From assembly GCA_941918925.1 (NCBI GenBank), contig OW799233.1, positions 76,883,797-76,947,796 of the forward strand: a stretch of 64,000 nt of DNA. Direction: 5' to 3'. Below are positions 10,442-20,489 of this stretch, piece after piece. Below the pieces are notes generated by a model, which saw only the letters and a program-made list of their open reading frames with translations, searched no databases and was not told the DNA's origin. Positions within the stretch are counted from its first letter, which is position 1. Every line of letters begins with the position of its first letter. The position numbers were made by a program, and so were the translations under genes. Source of the stretch: Phyto melanocephala (Eukaryota > Arthropoda > Insecta > Diptera > Rhinophoridae).

Positions 10442-11968
10442 ATGAGTGAAAACTCCAAAAATTTAACTGAGCACAGCGGTCGAAATGCTCATATTGTATT
10501 AAGCTCCGACAGTGCCTGTTTTGAAAACATTAGAGATCCGGAATTTAATAGAAATTATTTAACCGTGAAACCTAAAATTACTCCAGCTATAAAATTAAGT
10601 GCTAGTGCGCCAAACTTAAATAAGTGTATTGAGCAAGGTGGAAACTTAGCTAAATCTGACTTGAATATACCATTAAGAAGTTCGGAACGTTTGTCCTCAT
10701 CCCGGTGTTCGCTGTTCAGTGCTGGAGGAGTGACAACTGCTGCAAAAGCCACGCCAAGTCCAAAAAGCATAATAGTTGCAGTAGAAAAACCCAAAACACA
10801 GGTAGGAATGGACCGTTACATTACAGTTTTGAAAAGAGGCAGAAGCCCAAAATCTGCGGAAATCGCATCAGCTGCAAAAATTACAAAAGACAGTGAAAAA
10901 CCCAGATCCCAAAATCGTTTTGCTATACTCCAAGAAGAAATTGACGCCCCAAATGCATTGCACAAATCTATTAAGCCGCCTCCAATTTATTTAAGAGAAA
11001 AGAACTCAAATAATCTAGTTAAGATGTTAATTTCTTTGATTGGAGAAAACTCTTTTTATGTGACGCCATTGAAACGTGGGAACATCAGCGAGACAAAAAT
11101 TCAAGTTAATTGTGAAGGCGATTATCGCAAAACAGTTTCCGAGCTGGAGAGGCATAAAAAGAACTTTTATACTTACCAACTTAAAAGTGCAAAAGGCCTC
11201 CAAGTCGTTATCAAGGGTATTGATTCTGATGTTGATCCTCAGGAGTTAAAACTGTGTTTAATCAACAAGGGCTTTAATGTCAAAGCGGTATCCAACATTA
11301 GGAACAGGGAAAGGATCCCACAACCACTTTTCCGAGTGGAATTGGAGCCTAATGACATGAAGCTAAAGAAAAGTGAAACGCATCCCATTTACGAACTAAA
11401 ATACATCATGCACCGTAGAGTTACTGTGGAAGAGCCACATAAACGAACTGGTCCGGTACAGTGCTTAAACTGCCAAGAATATGGTCATACCAAAACTTAC
11501 TGTAAATTGCCTACTGTTTGTGTTGTGTGTGGAGATTTGCATGAGACATCTAAGTGCAACAAGGCCAGGAACGACCCTAAGGTTAAAAAATGCAGCAATT
11601 GCGGTGGTAATCACACTGCCAACTATAGAGGATGCCCTGTTTTTGAGGTCGTCAAACGTTCTTTGACCAACAAAAGTGTTTCTGTTGCTGGACAGTCACA
11701 AAAACCACCTATTACAAATATACCCGTCTTGACACACGCAGCCTCAAATCAAATGTCATATGCCTCTATTCTTAAAACTAACCAACCGACAATGCAAAAA
11801 GAGATGCCGACCACTGAACAATCAAGTTCCATTTTTAGTCGACTAGAAGGTATGTTGGAGAATCTGATCAATTCAATGAATCTTTTTATGACGAATACGA
11901 CCAGCATGATGCAGGAGATGCAAAAAATGCAGTCCACGCTACTGCAGGCTATACTAAATAGGCCATGA
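10442..11968 (+). CDS. Jockey-like ORF1 (Gag-like RNA-binding protein), intact
   Basis: An intact 508-residue protein. Its N-terminal third is Ser/Lys-rich. From about residue 235 comes the PRE_C2HC-type segment (NFYTYQLKSAKGLQVVIKGI, then KKSETHPIYELKYI). Three zinc knuckles follow at about residues 342-400: CLNCQEYGHTKTYC, CVVCGDLHETSKC and CSNCGGNHTANYRGC. Such proteins bind element RNA and form ribonucleoprotein particles. The ATG at 10442 follows a long A/T run and is the first in frame. The stop overlaps the ORF2 start (ATGA), the arrangement used for reinitiation in this clade. I see no lesion. Confidence 0.9.
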   Translation: MSENSKNLTEHSGRNAHIVLSSDSACFENIRDPEFNRNYLTVKPKITPAIKLSASAPNLNKCIEQGGNLAKSDLNIPLRSSERLSSSRCSLFSAGGVTTAAKATPSPKSIIVAVEKPKTQVGMDRYITVLKRGRSPKSAEIASAAKITKDSEKPRSQNRFAILQEEIDAPNALHKSIKPPPIYLREKNSNNLVKMLISLIGENSFYVTPLKRGNISETKIQVNCEGDYRKTVSELERHKKNFYTYQLKSAKGLQVVIKGIDSDVDPQELKLCLINKGFNVKAVSNIRNRERIPQPLFRVELEPNDMKLKKSETHPIYELKYIMHRRVTVEEPHKRTGPVQCLNCQEYGHTKTYCKLPTVCVVCGDLHETSKCNKARNDPKVKKCSNCGGNHTANYRGCPVFEVVKRSLTNKSVSVAGQSQKPPITNIPVLTHAASNQMSYASILKTNQPTMQKEMPTTEQSSSIFSRLEGMLENLINSMNLFMTNTTSMMQEMQKMQSTLLQAILNRP

Positions 11969-14606
11969 ACTGTCTAAAAATATGTTTCTGGAACGCAAAC
12001 GGCATACGCCAACATAAAAACGAACTTGAGTGTTTCCTTGTGAACAACAAAATTGATATAATGCTGATCTCCGAGACTCACATGACATCAAGAAGTACTT
12101 TCAAAATAAATGGATACACTTTTTACGACACCAAGGACCCCAGAGATAGATCTTGTGGTGGGTCAGCAATCTTGATCAAATCCAGAATAAAACACCATTT
12201 ATTGGCTGGTCTTTCTGAAAGTCATCTACAGGCAACAAACATCTGTGTAGTTGACTTTGGCCAAAATCTAATAATATCGTCAGTGTATTCTCCTCCAAGG
12301 TTAGCAATAACGAAAAGTCAATATATAGAGTTTTATAAGTCACTCGGTGCTCGGTTCATAGCAGCTGGCGATTACAACGCAAAGCATACTTTTTGGGGTT
12401 CACGACTTATTAGTCCCAGGGCCGCAATTTATATGATTCCATTTCTGAATTGAGACTTAACGTTATTTCAACCGGACAGCCTACTTATTGGCCTACTGAT
12501 GCTCGTAAAATCCCTGACCTTATTGATTTCGGCGTTATGAAAGGAATAAACTCTGAACTTATTGAGGCGGAAGCATCGCTGGAGCTTTCGTCGGATCACT
12601 CACCAACCATTGTCACTATCTGCAATCCTCACCAAAGGTTAACAAAGAAACTATTTTCCACACGAGTTAATTGGTTAAAATATAAAAAGTACATCAGCAC
12701 ACATTGTACAGAAAATTTGCTTCTAAGAACTACAGCAGACATCGACTCATGTATTGGCAACCTCAAAGAGCAAATGAAAAATGCCGCGGAACATGCTTCC
12801 TATACTTTTCGTCAGCCCAGGTACACTCGTATTTATTCTTCAGATGTACAAGAACTTTTGTCTGAAAAGAGAAGAGTCAGAAGAGAATGGCAGCAACACA
12901 GATCGCCCCAACTTAAAATTACTTTAAGAGAATGTACAAAAAAGCTTAGGAAACTGCTAGAATCACAAAGAGAAGCTTCTCTTAATAATTATCTGAAAGG
13001 TCTAGATGCAACTACTCAGTCCAATTATTCGTTATGGCGCGCAGCTAGTAAACTCAGGGGACCCGTGACCTCAAAACCCCCACTTCGCAATTTAAATGGC
13101 AGTTGGGCGAGAAATGACGAAGAAAAATGTAACCTTTTCGCAAGTCATTTAAAGAATGTATTCACTCCCAATGTAAGTACTGACATCAGTGAACTACCAC
13201 CTGTTGTTGAAAGACCACCTGTAGAAATAAAATTTCAATACGTAGAGGTTGTTAAGGCTATTGACAACTTAAATATCAGAAAAGCTCCTGGCATTGACAA
13301 AATCAGTAATAAAATGCTTTTGCAGTTGCCTCGCACCGCAAAAAGAATTATTCTCTTTCTTTTTAACGCTATCGTTCGCCTTGATTACTACCCGTCAGAA
13401 TGGAAAGTTGCATTGGTCAAGATGATCCCTAAGCCGGGTAAAGATCCCTCAAAAGTTGAGTCGTATAGGCCAATTAGTCTATTGCCAACAATGTCAAAAT
13501 TGTTCGAAAAGATGATAATAGCGAAATTGATACCGATATTGAATGTTAACAACTGCATTCCAGATCACCAGTTTGGCTTCAGAAAACAACATAGTACTAT
13601 CGAACAAACTCACCGACTGGTACAAGTTATAAGAAAAGCCTTTGAAGAAAAGAAGTACTGTTCGGGTCTATTTATTGATGTTTCTCAAGCCTTCGACAAA
13701 GTTTGGCATGAAGGCCTCTTACATAAATTGAAGCATAACTTCCCAGTTAATGTTCTCAATCTTCTACAAACATACACTATCGGTCGCCAGTTTCTTATAA
13801 AAGAAGGAGACGTTGTTAGCTGCCCCCAACCAATCCTGGCTGGAGTACCGCAGGGGAGTATTTTAGGTCCAATGTTATATTTAATATATTCAGCAGACAT
13901 GCCAACAAGCAGTTTAACCCATACTTCAACATTCGCTGACGACACGGCTTTTCTCAGCACTCATAAAGATCCAAAAGATGCCTCAAGCCAACTACAGCAC
14001 CATATAACCGATGTTGAGAAGTGGGCTAAAAAATGGGGAATAAAAATAAATGAACTTAAATGTTCACATATAACATTCACTTTACGTCGGGAATCTTGTC
14101 CCCCCATTTTTATTAATAACCAGGTGGTGCCACAACACTCTCACGTTAAATACCTTGGTATTCACTTGGATCGCCGTCTCACATGGAAAAATCATATAGA
14201 TGCAAAGTTGACCCAATTGAAATTAAGGACTGCTCAAATACATTGGCTTATAGGTCGAAATTCGATATTAAGGCTCGATTGCAAACTTTTGCTCTACAAC
14301 TCAATTTTGAAGCCAATTTGGTGTTACGGTATTCAATTATGGGGAACTGCATCCTCCTCCAACATAGAAAAAATTCAACGACGTCAAAATAAAATACTAC
14401 GAATGATAACCGTTGCCCCTTGGTACATAAAAAACAGCAATTTACATAAAGATCTTGATGTTCCGTTGATAAAAAGCGAAATCACTAGACACGTTGGCCG
14501 CTACTTAAAAAAGCTGGAAACTCATCCCAACCCACTTGGCCGAAACATCTTACAATATCGCGGACATGTTCGTTTGAGAAGAAGGGACACCATCTCTCTT
14601 AGATGA
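11965..14606 (+). pseudogene. Jockey-like ORF2 (endonuclease-RT), one frameshift
   Basis: Endonuclease motifs: WNANG, ISETH, CGGSAILI, AAGDYNAKHTFWGS and SSDHSP. RT motifs: RPISLLPTMSKLFEKM, QFGFRKQHST, motif A FIDVSQAFDKVWHEGL, motif B LAGVPQGSILGPMLY, and the catalytic FADD at about 13935. The C-terminus is LGRNILQYRGHV-type. The two halves (11965-12453 and 12450-14606) are in different frames. The break falls in a G run near 12418-12422, where one G appears lost, between WGSRLISPR and RNLYDS. Apart from this the protein (about 880 residues) is full length for the clade. Confidence 0.88.
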
Positions 14607-14780
14607 ACTAAATAATCGCAATCTCTACAATTTATTTTAATTTCGAAAACCAGATTTTGTCTGGCATTGGCTGGACTTTCATCTACTAATTATAGATTTA
14701 AGATTTGATTACTTATTGTTAGTTCATAAACATATATGAAGTTACAATAAATATTAGTTTGAAAAAAAAAAAAAAAAAAA

Positions 14781-14880
14781 CAAATTAAGACACAACCAGC
14801 ATGATACCAGACGATCACCACCAGTACTAATACAATTGGCAATTGAGCCCTCCATTGTGAAAAAGGTTGGACAGACAGAT
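14781..14880 (-). pseudogene. ORF1 N-terminus of CR1-like copy 2 (half PHD-type finger)
   Basis: Minus strand reads MEGSIANCISTGG then RLVSCWLCLNL, ending at the Jockey poly(A). The Cys-x2-Cys pair (CWLC) is the first half of a PHD-type zinc finger. The other half (YHVKCVDLAART ... WCCKKC) survives in the third copy at 63900-64000. ORF1 proteins with a PHD finger are known from some CR1-like elements. The segment upstream of about 14880 is not recognised. Confidence 0.55.
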
Positions 14881-15254
14881 ATACATATCTTTATGTATAG
14901 CAATGTTCCAAAATTATTTTGTTATTAAAAACACAAACTAATGCAATCCCAGTATTACCAGCATCAAACAGAAAAACATATGTATAAATACAAACAAAAA
15001 ACAATAAAAACGATGTTGATTGTTATTTTTGTTATTAGACGCACGTAAAATTATATTTTAAAACACTTTAAAGAAGTGAAAATAGTAAAAAAAAAATAGA
15101 CACTGTGTCACACTGAAAGTATATTATTTCACATAAAAATTCTGAGTAATTAAAAATTTAAACAGATTGATATCATAAAATTAATAACAAAATAAGCAAT
15201 TTTATTGCAAAAAAAAAAACCCGTCAAATAGCGAACAGTGTTACCAAGTAAAAT
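14881..15254. other. Unassigned AT-rich sequence
   Basis: No gene or repeat recognised. It may include the 5' leader of CR1 copy 2. The abrupt start of gypsy LTR homology at about 15255 marks its right edge. Confidence 0.4.
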
Positions 15255-15390
15255 CAATATCTGAGTGTGTTTAAGTAAATAAAGTGCTCTTAATTTTATA
15301 ACAAATTTCAACTGTTTTTAATTGCAATAAAAGAACTCAAAAATATTTAAAGGAAATAAGCCAACGTTTATAAAAGGTATAAACGTAACA
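15255..15390 (+). repeat. Gypsy copy A 5' LTR remnant (3' third)
   Basis: Matches the end of the complete LTR at 35505-37323: 'aatatctgagtgtgttt', 'ttttaattgcaataaaaga', and the terminal 'ataaacgtaaca'. The first two thirds of the LTR are missing. Confidence 0.8.
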
Positions 15391-15392
15391 AC

Positions 15393-15409
15393 TGGTGTCG
15401 GAAGTGGGA
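15393..15409 (+). promoter_or_regulatory. Gypsy primer-binding site
   Basis: TGGTGTCGGAAGTGGGA lies two bases after the LTR end (CA). The position and the TGG start fit a tRNA primer-binding site; I do not assign the tRNA. Confidence 0.65.
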
Positions 15410-15428
15410 TTGCATTATTATAAAAGAC

Positions 15429-16735
15429 ATGAAATTTGAGGAGCTTAAAGTAGAACTATTCAAGAAAGAATTAAGTAAGCTGGCATTGCCGACAACAGGT
15501 AATAAAGAAGAATTGCAGAAGACACTTCTAGATGAATTTAAGCGGCGTAATATTGACATTGATGGTCAAAAATTATTAGCTCAAGTTAGAGTAGAAGTTC
15601 AAGAAGTTAAACTAGAAGTTCAAGAAACTTCTAAAACTAATAATGAAAAATTATTAGCTGAAGTTCAAGAATCTTCTAGAGCAAATATTGAAAAATTATT
15701 AGCTGAAGTTAAGTTGAAGTTCAAGAAACTTCTAGAGCTCATTATGAAAAATTATTAGCTAAAGTTAGAGAAGTTCAAGAAACAGCTAGAGCTACTAGCG
15801 GGAAAGTTCAAGAAATTTCTGAAGCTGTGAATAACAGAGTAGAGTGCATTGAAAATCATGTCAGTAAAATAGATAAAAAAACTGGCTGATCTTGAAAATG
15901 ACATCAGAGCACAGGCTAGAGATGTAAACGAGAAATTTAGAAACAAAAATTAATTATCTTCAATGTCACGAGGGCCCAGTGCGGATAATTCCAGAAATAT
16001 CGAGTAGAATAAAGGCACCTACTTTTGGCGGCAGTGCACCATTTAATGTTTTTAAATTTCAGTTTGAGACAGTTGCCAATAGAAATATGTGGAGGAATGA
16101 AGAAAAGGCTCTAGAGTTGATTTTGTCATTAAAAGGTAACGCAGCACAAGTTTTGGAAAGCTTACCTATTGGCTGCGGAGAAAACTATGATGACTTAATG
16201 GTTGCACTACAATGTAAGTATGGCTGCGAGCACAAACGAGATATTTACCGAATGGAATTACGAGTCAGAATTCAGGAAGTTAACGAGTCATTACAAGATT
16301 TCGCAACAGAGATCGAGCGTTTGGTGCAGCTGACATATCCAGGTGAAAATCACCCATTTTTGGATCAGTTTAAAATTGAAACATTTGTAAATGGAATGCG
16401 TGATCCAGAAATAAAGCACGCGGTGTTTAGGATACATAAATCAACGTTTGCAGAAACCGGAGCATACGCGCTGACACAGAAGACCGCAAAATTACTCTCT
16501 AGGCCGCAAATATGTAAGGTGAGAAATCTCGATATTACTGCAGAATAAGACGAAGATATAGTCACCGTTATACAGGCATTAGAGGAAAAGGCAAAGCCAA
16601 ACCCAAATGCTATAATTGTGGTAAAAGTGGAAATTTTCAACGAAATTGCAAAGCACCAAGGAAGCGGGCTAGATCTGTTTCGCCACCTGGAAACAGAAAA
16701 CGGGCAAACACGAAATCATCAAATGAGTCACCGTT
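15429..16735 (+). pseudogene. Gypsy copy A gag, frameshifted
   Basis: The N-terminus KFEELKVELFKKELSKLALP resembles a SAP-type helix pair. A coiled coil follows, built of about 18-residue repeats (EVQETS..NNEKLLA). A frameshift near 15710 ends the first frame at 15758. The capsid-like part resumes at 15979-16548 (FKFQFETVANRNMW ... DYDDLMVALQCKYG-like, FATEIERLVQLTYPG). A second shift precedes the zinc knuckle at 16608-16650 (CYNCGKSGNFQRNC). In that knuckle the zinc-binding His is replaced by Asn; copy C keeps His. Gag packages the element RNA; this copy cannot. Confidence 0.8.
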
Positions 16736-16810
16736 AAACTAAAACGAGCTAGCACTACGGGGCAAGAGCTAGCTCTCATAACCGAGGGCCCCACAATCTC
16801 CATATCAGTT

Positions 16811-17305
16811 ATGCAACAGAAACATAGCAACCTTACTGCTTGTGGGTATATCAATGGTCGAAGGCATATATTTACTATAGACACAGGAACATCGCAGTCT
16901 ATTATCAGGCCCGATTTAGTAAAGAAAACAATCGAACCGTTATGTGGCGTAAGTCTGCGAACAGCTACTGGGGAGGCTGTCTATGGTAAAATAGACGTAA
17001 AAGTAACTATTGCCAACATAAGTGTCACTCATGTATTCATCGTTGCCGACATTGTGGACGAAGTAATCATTGGTGCAGATTTTATGATTAGTCATGGCAT
17101 TAATCTGCACATGGGTCAGAAGGTAATGATTTGGCGGAATATTGAAATACCCCTAGATGCTGGTTATGAAAATAAGGCGCATGTAAGGAAACTAGTTGCT
17201 ACAGAATATGAGAAAATACCACCACAGTCAGAAAGTGTAGTATGGGCACGTATAGGAGGAGAATGTGTGGTTGTGGGTGGTAGAAAAAACAGATATAAAA
17301 AGTGA
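16811..17305 (+). CDS. Gypsy copy A aspartic protease
   Basis: Retropepsin-type segment with the active-site motif FTIDTGTSQS (usual form DTGAS, which copy C has), the flap-side stretch CGVSLRTATGE, and the conserved VIIGADFMISHGIN near the C-terminus. About 120 residues of homology, the normal retropepsin size. The frame runs on to a stop at 17305, where a -1/+1 change leads into the next pol block at 17265-17672. The start is arbitrary because pol would be read from gag by frameshift. Confidence 0.8.
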   Translation: MQQKHSNLTACGYINGRRHIFTIDTGTSQSIIRPDLVKKTIEPLCGVSLRTATGEAVYGKIDVKVTIANISVTHVFIVADIVDEVIIGADFMISHGINLHMGQKVMIWRNIEIPLDAGYENKAHVRKLVATEYEKIPPQSESVVWARIGGECVVVGGRKNRYKK

Positions 17306-18640
17306 CTTCATAACAGCAAAAGCCCTTGTCAAAACCAGCAATGACGGAAGAGTCCCTGTAAGAGTGCTTAACCTTTCCGCCTGTGAAAAAGTCGTCAAGC
17401 CAAAATCCGAACTAAGTCAATGTGCTAAAACTGAGGCAATAATTTATTGTGAAATGAAATCGGGTCCTGTCAGTATCTCAAACAGAGAGCAGGAAATGCT
17501 AGCAGAATTCGTAGAGAAGTGGGTTAAAGGTTTATCGCCGCCCGATAGAAATAAAGCAAAACAGCTACTCAGAAAACATGCATCCATCTTCGCTCTGAAA
17601 GGTCAACATCAAGGTAGAACATCACTTGTGAAACATCAGATAAATACCGGCGATGCAAGGCCTATAAAATAAGCTCCTAGAAGTATTGCTCTGACGAAGC
17701 GTAATGAAGTCAAAGAACTTGTCAATGAAATGGAGCGGAATGCGTCGATTATAGAAAACTGAATGACGTCACTAAGAAGGACAGTTATCCACTACCAAGA
17801 ATCAATGACACTCTGGACACGCCAGCTGGAAAAAAATGGTTCTCTACATTAGACCTGCATAGTGGTTATTGGCAAGTGGAAATATCTGATAGAGATAAGG
17901 AGAAAACAGCTTTTAGTGCAAGTGACGGGCTATGGCAGTTTAATGTGATGCCAGCCACATTCGAGCGATCTTGATGACATAATTGTCATGGGTAAAAGTT
18001 CTGACGACCACCTGAAAAATCTTGAAGAAGGTCTTAAATGAAATGAATTAAGTGGCTGGACTTAAACTAAGCGCAAAGAAATGTGCATTGTTCCAGAAAG
18101 AGGTAAAATATTTGGGGCATCGACTCGCAGAGGATGGTATCATAACTGACGAAGATAAAGTTCAAGCTGTAAGGGACTGGTCTCGCCCGAAAAATCCGCA
18201 GGAATTACGTAGTTTTCTAGGCCTCTGTACCTACTACAGGCGATTTGTGCCAAATTTCGCCAGTCTACATGAGCTCACCAAGAAGTCACGACAATTCCTG
18301 TGGGGTGAAGCACAAGAACAAGCATTCCAGAAGCTCAAGGAGTTGTTATGCGTAGCACCAGTTTTGGCATATCCTATCGCTGGAGAGAAATTTGTATTGG
18401 ATAGCAATGCAAGTGGCTACGGGATAGGTGGTGTTCTTTCGCAGGTTGTAAATGGAACAGAAAAGGTGAAAGGATACTACAGTCGGAAACTCTCGAATCC
18501 TGAAAAAATTTATTGTGTAACACGTTGAGAGTTTCTGGCAGTTGTAGAGTGTGTAAAGCCTTACCACATGTATGTGTATGGACAACACTTCGAACTAAGA
18601 ACCGATCACTCTGCACTCAGATTTTTAAATAGCTTAATTT
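17265..18640 (+). pseudogene. Gypsy copy A RT-RNase H with internal deletions
   Basis: The linker is open at 17265-17672 and ends in a TAA where the related frame suggests Gln. The RT fingers then lose about 25 residues near 17742. Motif A survives (FSTLDLHSGYWQVEI, 17842-17890). The FGLCNAP segment and the residues before LDDIIVMG are deleted (17952-17972), so the catalytic box survives only as LDD. Further shifts lie near 18040. RT connection and RNase H read openly at 18052-18528 (LGHRLAEDGI, SFLGLCTYYRRF, VLDSNASGYGIGGVLSQ). The frame ends in a stop at 18528, and sequence jumps to the LTR at 18627. Confidence 0.85.
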
Positions 18641-19078
18641 ACATTATAATTTATTTTAGTTGTAGTAGTTTAAGTTACTGTAGTTTTGTTTGTATTAGTT
18701 TATTTCGCTGGTTGTTGAACATGATGTTAAGTTGTTATTATGGGCAGCGTACTCTTAGGCACTTTTATTATTCCTGCATATTACTTAACGTCTTAATTTT
18801 AATGTAACGGTTTTCGAATGTACTAGAATGTACATTAGAGAACTTTGTCGAATGTTACCGAATAGCACTATGTTACTATAAATAGCCGAACAACACAGCT
18901 AACATGATCAGTATAACAGTAGATCTTGTTAAATGTTGACACACAGTTTGACAATAAAGGTGTATAACAATAAGTAAAGTTATATAAAAGCAATATCTGA
19001 GTGTGTTTAAGTAAATAAAGTGCTCTTAATTTTATAACAAATTTCAACTGTTTTTAATTGCAATAAAAGAACCCAAAA
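18627..19078 (+). repeat. Gypsy copy A 3' LTR (3' end missing)
   Basis: Colinear with the intact LTR of the composite (35505-37323) from 'aatagcttaatttacatta' to 'aataaaagaac', including the TATA-like 'tataaatagcc' at about 18876. It diverges from that LTR by several percent and stops 40 bp or so short of the end, where the minus-strand gypsy-2 fragment starts. Confidence 0.85.
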
Positions 19079-20115
19079 CGCAAAATATTCGGCTGCATTT
19101 GATAGTTGTATCTGTAAAGTGAGCCGTTCTATTTACCCGTTCGGTGGGGTTTTCCTGGGGGGTATATAGCGCTGTCTGCTGTTGTCGTACCCCAATCTCT
19201 TTTAGGTACCTTAAAAATGCTTTGCAAGTGAACTCAGATCCATTTTCGGTGATTATTACCATTGGAACACCGAAGTTTGCCAAAATACGTTCGCGGAAAG
19301 CCTTTTGCAGGCTTTTCCCTGTTGCTCTCCGTAGCGGCACTAGTTCGGATCACTTGGAGAATTTGTCTGTGAAGACTAACAGCATAGAATTCCCATGTTT
19401 TGACCGGGGAAGTGGGCCCACGAAATCCGCACATATTACTGACCAAGGTTGAATTTTTGGTACTTGAGACATTGTCTGTCGTATTTCTTTACGTCTCTGA
19501 AAATACCCGGCCAGTAGTAGCAGTTCGCAATTTTTTCAATCGTTTGGCATATTCCCAAATGGTTTTCCTCTAGGACTCGGCGTCTTTGGAAAGATGGAAC
19601 GCACAGTTTCCATGGAGTACACTCCTCGTCTTCTTCGGTACTCAGAATGTTCCGATATATATTTCCCTCTTCCTTTGTTGCCACCATTTGCACACTCTGT
19701 CTTTCTTCTGTACCTGTCCGATCTCGCGATAGGGTATCTGCTTTACCTTTCAATAGCGCACCTCAAAACTTTATTGTAGTAGTTCCAGCCCCCACCATGC
19801 GATTCGCCCTAAAGACGTTCGCCCGTAAGACGTTCCTTCAAAGTGTCAAAAGCTTGTTGCTGTTCCGCGTTCCACCGAAAATTTTTGGATTGGTCGATGT
19901 ATTGGATGCTATGCCAATACATCGACGTAGTTCTCGCACATTAGTGGTCGGTTGTAAGACAATTATACCTGCCACCTTTTCAGGGTCGATATGTATTCCA
20001 TTTTTTTCACTAGGTGCCCTAGATAACGTAGCTCGGTTTGGTAAAATTTACACTTATCATCATTTCACTTTACTGTACAAATGGCGACATATTCAAATCT
20101 TGAGTTACTTTTGAA
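19079..20115 (-). pseudogene. Second gypsy family: RT/RNase H tail and integrase fragment
   Basis: Minus strand. 19880-20060 is a decayed RT connection (LRYLGHLVKK-like). GKADTLSRDRTGT near 19740 is the C-terminal end of RNase H. 19436-19640 is the integrase zinc-binding domain (ENHLGICQTIEKI, YYWPGIF, CLKYQKF). 19044-19440 is the catalytic core: DFVGPLPRSKHG with the first Asp, the second catalytic position changed from the usual Asp (ITENGSEF), and PQENPTERVNRT with the Glu. Frameshifts lie near 19340 and 19440. It is a different family from copies A-C. Confidence 0.75.
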
Positions 20116-20339
20116 ACATCCATTATTATGTTTATGCGGTTTTTAATTTTAGGATGCTTTTCACTATTGTTTGTTTTTACAAATATTTTGAAAGATCGAA
20201 TAATAGTTTCCCTACAAGAACAGTGACAGTCATTTGACCGGTCATATGACTGGCACTAGGATGGATATATCGGTCAAAAGTTTCTATCAAGTTATTAAGG
20301 GCAAAATGGAAAAATTGATGGAAACTTTTATGTACGTGT
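20116..20339. other. Unassigned spacer
   Basis: No gene recognised. It contains 'atatatcggtcaaaag', echoing repeat A. Confidence 0.35.
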
Positions 20340-20489
20340 GATTTTGCATATTCCTTTAACTTATGAGTTATATCGACTATTAAACATATATTTGAACTGT
20401 TTACTGCACTGCTTTTTGCTAATCAGAAATGATATAAATATCAATCACACATTTAGTAATCACACCTGATTACTAAATGCAGCAGTATG
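20340..20489. repeat. Dispersed repeat A, copy 2, left part
   Basis: 'aacatatatttgaactgttt' and 'aatgatataaatatcaatcacac' correspond to 41-105 of copy 1. It is followed by a perfect 12-bp inverted repeat at 20451-20478 (ATTTAGTAATCA, 4-nt loop, complement), which copy 1 lacks. The continuation of the repeat is found after 23920. Confidence 0.55.

Larger units (their letters stand above)
10320..14780 (+). mobile_element. Jockey-like non-LTR retrotransposon, nearly full length
   Basis: About 4.46 kb: a 5' UTR (10320-10441) rich in CG for this window, ORF1, ORF2 overlapping by ATGA, a short 3' UTR with AATAAA at 14746-14751, and a poly(A) run at 14762-14780. It sits inside ORF1 of CR1 copy 2. 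No TSD is visible, and about 85 bp of the host ORF1 (second half of a PHD-like finger) appear to be missing at the junction, suggesting a target-site deletion. The exact 5' nucleotide is inferred from where CR1 homology ends. Confidence 0.85.
5545..14880 (-). mobile_element. CR1-like non-LTR retrotransposon, copy 2, interrupted three times
   Basis: Four blocks on the minus strand belong to one element: 14781-14880 (start of ORF1), 9192-10319 (rest of ORF1 and first part of the endonuclease), 7731-8203 (rest of the endonuclease), and 5545-6832 (linker and RT). They are separated by the Jockey-like element (10320-14780), a MITE (8204-9191) and a LOA-type fragment (6844-7719). The blocks read in the correct order across each gap. 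The C-terminal part of the RT and the 3' tail are missing at 5545. It is closely similar to copy 1 where the two overlap. Confidence 0.8.
15255..19078 (+). mobile_element. Ty3/gypsy retrotransposon copy A, defective
   Basis: Truncated 5' LTR (15255-15390), primer-binding site, gag, protease, deleted RT, partial RNase H, and a 3' LTR (18627-19078) that lacks its last 40 bp or so. Integrase is entirely missing. Pol from 17176 to about 18658 is nearly identical to copy B (30370-31852), including the same deletions. Because both LTRs are truncated, no TSD can be sought. Confidence 0.85.

Noticed and set aside
10555..10794. Minus-strand frame opposite Jockey ORF1
   Set aside because: Antisense shadow of an intact 508-codon gene.
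19594..20114. Plus-strand frames at 19594-19779 and 19647-20114
   Set aside because: They are antisense to the minus-strand gypsy-2 pol, which has the recognisable motifs.
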